Positions 43,287-47,483 of a stretch of DNA of 47,483 nt are shown one piece after another. The stretch spans positions 1-47,483 of the forward strand of contig JANXUC010000147.1 of assembly GCA_025352065.1 (NCBI GenBank), in the 5' to 3' direction. The notes beneath the pieces are model-generated. The model did no database searches and was not told where the DNA came from. It saw only the letters and a program-made list of their open reading frames with translations. The stretch comes from Acidobacteriaceae bacterium (GTDB taxonomy: Bacteria; Acidobacteriota; Terriglobia; Terriglobales; Acidobacteriaceae). Position 1 is the first letter of the stretch, and the number at the start of each line of letters is the position of its first letter. The position numbers were made by a program, and so were the translations under genes.

Positions 43287-44708
43287 CTAATCCAATCGAA
43301 TCGGCAATGGATGCCAGCTCAACGTAACGTCCGCTATGTGTCGATTGAACGAATGGGAGCAATCGATCAGCCCCCCCGCGCAGGCTGTCGAATTGAAATA
43401 CTCGTACGCATATTGGTAATGCATGGCCAAACTAAAGAATCGGCCGAGATGGCGCGTTACTCCGCCACCCGTGAACCCGTCCTGAAAAGATCCCCCTAAG
43501 GCTCTTCCCGCCGCAGCTTGCAGCGCAGTGTGGCGGGAATAGCCAGCATCGAAACTCGCCGACCAGACGCGATTCAGCGGTCGCTGAATCCCGCCGCGAA
43601 TCACGTCGCTCTTGGATCCGAGTTGCAAGCCGGAACCGCTCGAAGTGTACCGGGCATAACTCATTTCGAGGGCGGTCCGCGGAAACCTATATTTCAAGCT
43701 GGCACGAACATTCAAGTTTACGGTCGAGAACGCGGGACTCGGAGGCTTGTTGGCGAGCATCCGCACGCCCACGGAAGTGAACTGCGGGCCCGCGCCTAGA
43801 ATCAAGCTCATTCTTCCGGAAATCTGGTGCGCGTAGAGTACTTGCACGACGTTGCTAACGATGGTCCCCGCGCCTTGGGTAGGAAACTGAAATTGCTGGA
43901 ACCCGTAGGAAACCCCGATCTGGTCAAAACGGCTCAGTACCCGGTTGTAACCCGCTTGAGCATTCACTCCGTGGCTGTTGATGGTGGCCACAGAGGTTGT
44001 ACGCAAAAAGTCGGTAAAGGAATAGCCGCCGCCGAACGTAACCGTCGAACGCGGGTTCAGGCTCTCCTGCAGATTGATGGCAGTGGAATTTGAAAGCCTG
44101 GGATCTGTATTACTGATCGACCCAAAGCTACTTCCACCGCCTCCCGTGCTACTGCCTCCGCAGCTACCACCTCCCGTACTGCCACCGCTGTAACCGAATG
44201 ACCCTTCCGGCAGGTAGGACATCGAATCGCAAACCGCGGCATTCCCGGTGCGCCAGGAGTAGCGTTGAGAGGCGTCGAGTGAATGCGTTTGTGTGGGCTG
44301 TCCCCATGAATCGCTATACAGGCTTAGTCCGCCAATATAGTTCAGATTGAGATCGTAGCGACTCCACAGCCGCTTCATATCAAGGCTTCCTAAAACTCGG
44401 GTGATACCGACCAGACCACTCCCGCCTAGGCCACTTTGGCTGCGCAAGTTGCTGTTGACGGTTTCGGTCAAGTGCGCGCCGGGCTGCAGGTAACTGCGTG
44501 CCGCGACTCCAGGCTCGAGCGACGGCTCGTCCAGTGACGTCACAGGCGGAGCTTGTGCCGGAGGTGTCGCAGTTGGCTCCTGGCCGAATGCCGGAGCGGG
44601 CGTTGGTGTTGTCTGCGCCAGAGCCGGGCGCGCGAACGCCGCCGCTCCAAGCAACGTCATCCCCAGCAAAAGGAAGGACGTTCGCGCCATAGGGTGTTTT
44701 CCGTTCAT
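43287..44708 (-). CDS. Putative outer-membrane beta-barrel protein of the EPS locus
   Basis: Encodes 473 residues from ATG 44708; starts at 44738 and 44690 are also possible. The signal peptide (MARTSFLLLGMTLLGAAAF, cut near ALA/QTT) leads to a Pro/Thr-rich segment, then alternating-residue strands ending in an aromatic/hydrophobic residue, the pattern of a beta barrel (LTLSWHPLPIRLD-like end: VTLSWHPLPIRLD). A Gly/Ser/Cys-rich insert (about residues 160-190) sits in one loop. Exosortase loci often carry an outer-membrane barrel beside the Wza-like protein. It follows the Wza-like gene by 31 bases and may help cross the outer membrane. Confidence 0.78.
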   Translation of the reverse strand: MNGKHPMARTSFLLLGMTLLGAAAFARPALAQTTPTPAPAFGQEPTATPPAQAPPVTSLDEPSLEPGVAARSYLQPGAHLTETVNSNLRSQSGLGGSGLVGITRVLGSLDMKRLWSRYDLNLNYIGGLSLYSDSWGQPTQTHSLDASQRYSWRTGNAAVCDSMSYLPEGSFGYSGGSTGGGSCGGSSTGGGGSSFGSISNTDPRLSNSTAINLQESLNPRSTVTFGGGYSFTDFLRTTSVATINSHGVNAQAGYNRVLSRFDQIGVSYGFQQFQFPTQGAGTIVSNVVQVLYAHQISGRMSLILGAGPQFTSVGVRMLANKPPSPAFSTVNLNVRASLKYRFPRTALEMSYARYTSSGSGLQLGSKSDVIRGGIQRPLNRVWSASFDAGYSRHTALQAAAGRALGGSFQDGFTGGGVTRHLGRFFSLAMHYQYAYEYFNSTACAGGLIDCSHSFNRHIADVTLSWHPLPIRLD

Positions 44709-44739
44709 AGTGGATTCTCTCATCGCGCTGGTCATCACC

Positions 44740-45399
44740 CTACGGCACCACGATGGTGTCGCCCGGCTTGAGCAGGATGTTCTGTTCCATTCGCTCGCCT
44801 TTGACGACCATCTTGTAATTAAAGGGCAGCTTCAGCTGCTTGCCGTCTTCAATGCGCAAAATATAGATCTTCTTCTGATTGGCGAACTGCGAAAAGCCTG
44901 CCGTGGACAACGCCTGCAAAACCGTCATGTTGGGCAGGAGCGGCAACGCTCCTGTATGCGTCACTTCTCCCAGCATGAAAACTTTTTGGCTGTTCATTTG
45001 CGTCACGACTACCGTGACGCGCGGATCAGCCACAAACTTCTTCAATTTTTCCGCGATCAAATCCGCGAGCTGCATTGGAGTAAGCCCGGACGCTTGCACA
45101 TCGTTGAGCAGCGGCAGCGAGATCTTGCCGTCCGGACGAACCGGCAGCGTGGCCGTCAGCTTTTCTTCGTTCCAAACCGAAACCATGAGCGTGTCTTCGG
45201 ATCCGATTACATAGTCCTTCGGCGCCGCGTTCAGCATGGGCGGCGGAGTCGACGTCGAGGTTGCAGCAGGAGGCGGCGCTGGTGCAGCCGCAGTCTCCTT
45301 CGCCGGCTCCGACTGGGCCGGACTCTCCTGCGCCCAACACGCAGTTGAAATCAGAGTGCCTACCACGAGCCCACCTACCAACATCCCAGTTCGCTTCAT
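44740..45399 (-). CDS. Wza-like polysaccharide export protein
   Basis: Encodes 219 residues from ATG 45399; AGAGGAGCGGGT lies just upstream. The signal peptide is MKRTGMLVGGLVVGTLISTACWA; the Cys at about residue 21 is not in a clear lipobox. A Pro/Ala-rich spacer is followed by the Poly_export domain (YVIGSEDTLMVSVWNEEKL, PVRPDGKISLPLL) and a SLBB-like domain (VFMLGEVTHTGALPL). Length is that of the short XrtA-locus export proteins rather than full Wza. It is the first structural gene of the operon, 85 bases after the regulator. Confidence 0.92.
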   Translation of the reverse strand: MKRTGMLVGGLVVGTLISTACWAQESPAQSEPAKETAAAPAPPPAATSTSTPPPMLNAAPKDYVIGSEDTLMVSVWNEEKLTATLPVRPDGKISLPLLNDVQASGLTPMQLADLIAEKLKKFVADPRVTVVVTQMNSQKVFMLGEVTHTGALPLLPNMTVLQALSTAGFSQFANQKKIYILRIEDGKQLKLPFNYKMVVKGERMEQNILLKPGDTIVVP

Positions 45400-45484
45400 A
45401 CCCGCTCCTCTAATAAAGTCTCAAATCGCTCTGTCACGCGGTTTTCTCTTGCTACCGCTTTATGGACTACTGACTTCGATGCTT

Positions 45485-46543
45485 CTAAGCTCCATACTCC
45501 TGGCACCCAATCTGCTTCAGTTTGTAGAGCAATGCCTTGTAACTGATCTGCAGCTCCTGAGCGGCGCGACGGCGATTCCAGCGCGTCCGGTTTAAGACCT
45601 TCAGAATGAGCTCCTTCTCAGCTTCACGCGAGGCTGCCTTCGACGCTTCTTTCAGCGATACCCGGCCATCGGTGCGCCGTCCCGGGACGATGCTCAGTCC
45701 GCGCAGCCCCCCGAGTACAAGCGCCTCATCGCCCAAAACTACAATCGCCTTAGCGACGTCCTGCAGTTCGCGTAGATTTCCTGGCCAGGAATAATCCTGT
45801 AATCGCTGTTCCGCTTCTAAGCTGAGCTGTGGAAGGCTCCGTCCAAGCTCCGCTGCGGAGCGAGTCAGGAAGAATCGCGCCAAGGGAGCAATATCTTCAC
45901 GACGCTGTCGCAACGGCGGCAGGCGCAAACAAACGCTGCTGATCCGGTAGTACAAATCTTCCCGGAAGCGGCGCTCGGCCAACTCGCGCTCCAAGTCCTT
46001 TCCAGTTGTGAAAACCAGGCGTGCGCTGGCGGCGCCTTTAGCGCACTCCAGCACTTGCATAAGCTTCTCCTGGCATTCCGCGGCAAGATTGGCAACCTCT
46101 TCCAGCAGAACGGTGCCACGGCGGAAAGTGGACATCACGTTGTGTTCGAGGGCCTCCGCAGTGAGCGTTGCGCAATCCAACGCGACGAAGGGCTGGCTGC
46201 GGCGGATCGACATTTCATGAATTCTCTGCGCCGCCGTGCCCTTCCCCGCACCGGCTTCGGCGCGAATCAAGACTGGCGCATCGCCGGCTGCCAACTCGCG
46301 CATGACCTGCTCCACCGACCGCATCGCAGCACACCCACACGGCAGAAACTGAGACCCCATCCCCTCGTTCTCCGGCGAAGATGCGCCGTCAACAAACGAG
46401 GCTTCCCGTTCGTTGGCCTTCGAGGACAATGCGCGCGAAGGAGGCACGGAGAAATTGTGGTCCATGGTCGACATAGAGTGGTGGATCTTCCCGGGGGCTG
46501 GAACGAAATCGTGTCGATCCTTGTGAAGCAATACAGATGCCAT
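45485..46543 (-). CDS. NtrC-like AAA+ regulator lacking the GAFTGA loop
   Basis: Encodes 352 residues; the GGAGG ribosome site is 10 bases before ATG 46543. Residues 1-70 are not a receiver or other known sensor domain. The AAA+ core has Walker A AEAGAGKGT (95-103), a degenerate Walker B VLLEEV (145-150, Glu in place of the usual Asp), RFREDLYYR (192-200, arginine finger region) and WPGNLREL (253-260, sensor II). A Fis-type helix-turn-helix closes it (about 315-345, NRRRAAQELQISYKALLYKL). The GAFTGA segment expected between LTAEALEHN and RRGTVLLEEV is absent, so contact with sigma-54 is unlikely. It may control the EPS operon downstream and the exosortase gene facing it. Confidence 0.88.
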   Translation of the reverse strand: MASVLLHKDRHDFVPAPGKIHHSMSTMDHNFSVPPSRALSSKANEREASFVDGASSPENEGMGSQFLPCGCAAMRSVEQVMRELAAGDAPVLIRAEAGAGKGTAAQRIHEMSIRRSQPFVALDCATLTAEALEHNVMSTFRRGTVLLEEVANLAAECQEKLMQVLECAKGAASARLVFTTGKDLERELAERRFREDLYYRISSVCLRLPPLRQRREDIAPLARFFLTRSAAELGRSLPQLSLEAEQRLQDYSWPGNLRELQDVAKAIVVLGDEALVLGGLRGLSIVPGRRTDGRVSLKEASKAASREAEKELILKVLNRTRWNRRRAAQELQISYKALLYKLKQIGCQEYGA

Positions 46544-46916
46544 GCTGGGGATGCCTCCACTTTCACGAAGCGCAGACCTAAACCCATACCGGACAACTAC
46601 TTAAGCCATTTCAAAGAAATTCCCCACATCTTTTCCTTACCCTTATCTTCCCACGGTTCAGAGTAAAAGTGGAAAACAATTACCTATTCTTTCGTAATCC
46701 TCTATTATTATCTCTCCTTCGTGGGGCTAAGCCAATGCCTATAAACCCATTTTAATGAGCAATTTACAGCTTCAGCAGCCGACCAAGCTGGGGGTACCGC
46801 CTCCCGCTCAGAGATCAGGGATAGGACCACTCGATTGGCCTTTCGAGGGCAAGTTCCCCCCGAAAGGCTATTTGCATTTCGGAAGACGTGGCATATTCTG
46901 TAAGCCAAGTCATTTC
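46544..46916. other. Divergent control region between regulator and exosortase
   Basis: 373 bases with no gene. The part nearest the regulator (46600-46730) is A/T-rich and probably carries its promoter. The exosortase side holds a strong hairpin at 46838-46868. Short frames in the region have no ribosome site. Confidence 0.5.
46838..46868 (+). promoter_or_regulatory. Inverted repeat upstream of the exosortase gene
   Basis: GCCTTTCG (46838-46845) and CGAAAGGC (46861-46868) are perfect complements. Inside them GGG (46847-46849) can pair with CCC (46857-46859), giving an 11-bp stem with one mismatched pair. It lies 48-79 bases before the exosortase ATG and may be an operator or a hairpin in the leader. 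Confidence 0.5.
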
Positions 46917-47483
46917 ATGAATTTCCCTGTCCAAGCCGCGCCTTCGGCGCAGGAAATACCGAAGGCTCCGGCGGAGTTAACCCCGAAGTTACAGTTGACC
47001 ATCTTAGTGTGTCTGCTGGGAGTTCTTTATTTTCCGGTGCTTGCGCGGCTAGCCGCGCAGTGGACGCATGATCCCAACTTTTCGCACGGCTTTTTTGTAC
47101 CGGCATTCTCCTTTTATATATTGTGGACGGAGCGGGCGCGGCTAGCGAAACTGCAGCACAATCCGTCGTGGAGCGGGCTTTGGCTGGTTGTACCCGGATT
47201 GCTCTGCTTGGTGGTGGGCACCATGGGAGCGGAGCTGTTCCTGTCGCGGCTTTCGCTCATTCCGGTGCTTGCTGGCCTTGTTGTTCTGTTTTTGGGATGG
47301 AGATTCCTGCGCGCGGTCGCGTTCCCGTGGCTCTTTCTTCTTCTGATGATTCCGGTTCCGGCCATCTTGTTTAACCAGATCACCTTTCCGCTGCAGCTGT
47401 TAGCCTCGCGAATCGCATCGACTTTGCTTCCGTTGGCAGGCGTACCGGTATTGCGCGAAGGCAATGTTATTCGACTCCCGGAG
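46917..47483 (+). CDS. xrtA: Exosortase (XrtA/EpsH-like), 3' end outside the window
   Basis: The ATG at 46917 opens a frame of 189 codons that runs off the right edge. After a cytoplasmic start (MNFPVQAAPSAQEIPKAP) come hydrophobic segments typical of the family: LTILVCLLGVLYFPVLARL, then WTHDPNFSHGFFVPAF, the conserved N-terminal exosortase motif, then ILWTERARL and further membrane helices. The last visible part (LLLMIPVPAILFNQITFPLQ) precedes where the catalytic Cys should be, so catalytic residues cannot be checked. Exosortases process PEP-CTERM proteins in the inner membrane of EPS producers. It is divergent from the regulator and EPS operon. Neighbouring XrtA-type genes favour type A. 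Confidence 0.88.
   Translation, partial: MNFPVQAAPSAQEIPKAPAELTPKLQLTILVCLLGVLYFPVLARLAAQWTHDPNFSHGFFVPAFSFYILWTERARLAKLQHNPSWSGLWLVVPGLLCLVVGTMGAELFLSRLSLIPVLAGLVVLFLGWRFLRAVAFPWLFLLLMIPVPAILFNQITFPLQLLASRIASTLLPLAGVPVLREGNVIRLPE

Noticed and set aside
46835-46851. Sigma-54 promoter (GG-N10-GC) in front of the exosortase
   Set aside because: GG at 46837 and GC at 46849 have the right spacing, but the flanking bases fit TGGCAC/TTGCA poorly, the site lies within the inverted repeat, and the neighbouring regulator lacks GAFTGA.

Overview
The window looks like a chromosomal segment from an acidobacterium (soil Terriglobia/Acidobacteriales type). The grounds are moderately high G+C by eye, frequent GTG and TTG starts, an exosortase-type exopolysaccharide (EPS) locus, GerE-domain-only LuxR regulators, a Sel1-type membrane protein, and secreted parallel beta-helix proteins of a kind I associate with that phylum. 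This placement rests on gene content and is an inference. No rRNA, tRNA, insertion sequence or CRISPR array was recognised.

Left part (1-6.1 kb): small housekeeping or unknown genes. These are a secreted small protein, a DinB-like gene with an in-frame stop, a secreted-protein gene split by a frameshift, an intact MarC-family gene, another frameshifted gene, a polytopic membrane protein, and an exported protein built from a cysteine-containing repeat. Three broken reading frames within about 3.2 kb contrast with the intact genes in the rest of the window.

Regulatory island (6.6-11.8 kb): two plus-strand genes for single-pass membrane proteins (one with a GAF-like domain, one with a Sel1-like tail) are bracketed by two related minus-strand pairs of tiny LuxR/GerE proteins. 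Each pair is joined by a conserved start-in-gene overlap. In the second pair the first frame has lost its stop and runs right through its partner in another frame.

Sulfate activation and polysaccharide genes (12.2-33.9 kb): a family 2 glycosyltransferase, then a Sat-CysC / TauE-like permease / CysQ-like run that would make PAPS and remove PAP. A minus-strand operon follows (heparinase II/III-like, AsnB, polysaccharide deacetylase), divergent from a GDP-mannose dehydrogenase and GT4 operon. Next come two paralogous secreted beta-helix proteins flanking a formyltransferase-like/beta-propeller fusion. A sulfotransferase closes the large minus-strand operon.

EPS core (33.9-47.5 kb): a minus-strand operon runs from an NtrC-like AAA+ regulator (lacking the GAFTGA loop) through a Wza-like export protein, an outer-membrane barrel, a Wzz-like chain-length protein, an ExeA-like ATPase, a BY-kinase, an initiating sugar transferase, a GT2, an O-antigen ligase/polymerase, AsnB and the sulfotransferase. 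A divergent exosortase gene is cut by the right window edge. Taken together the genes fit synthesis, export and tailoring of an extracellular polysaccharide that probably contains uronic acid and may be amidated and sulfated. The sulfated and amidated parts are inference from gene content.
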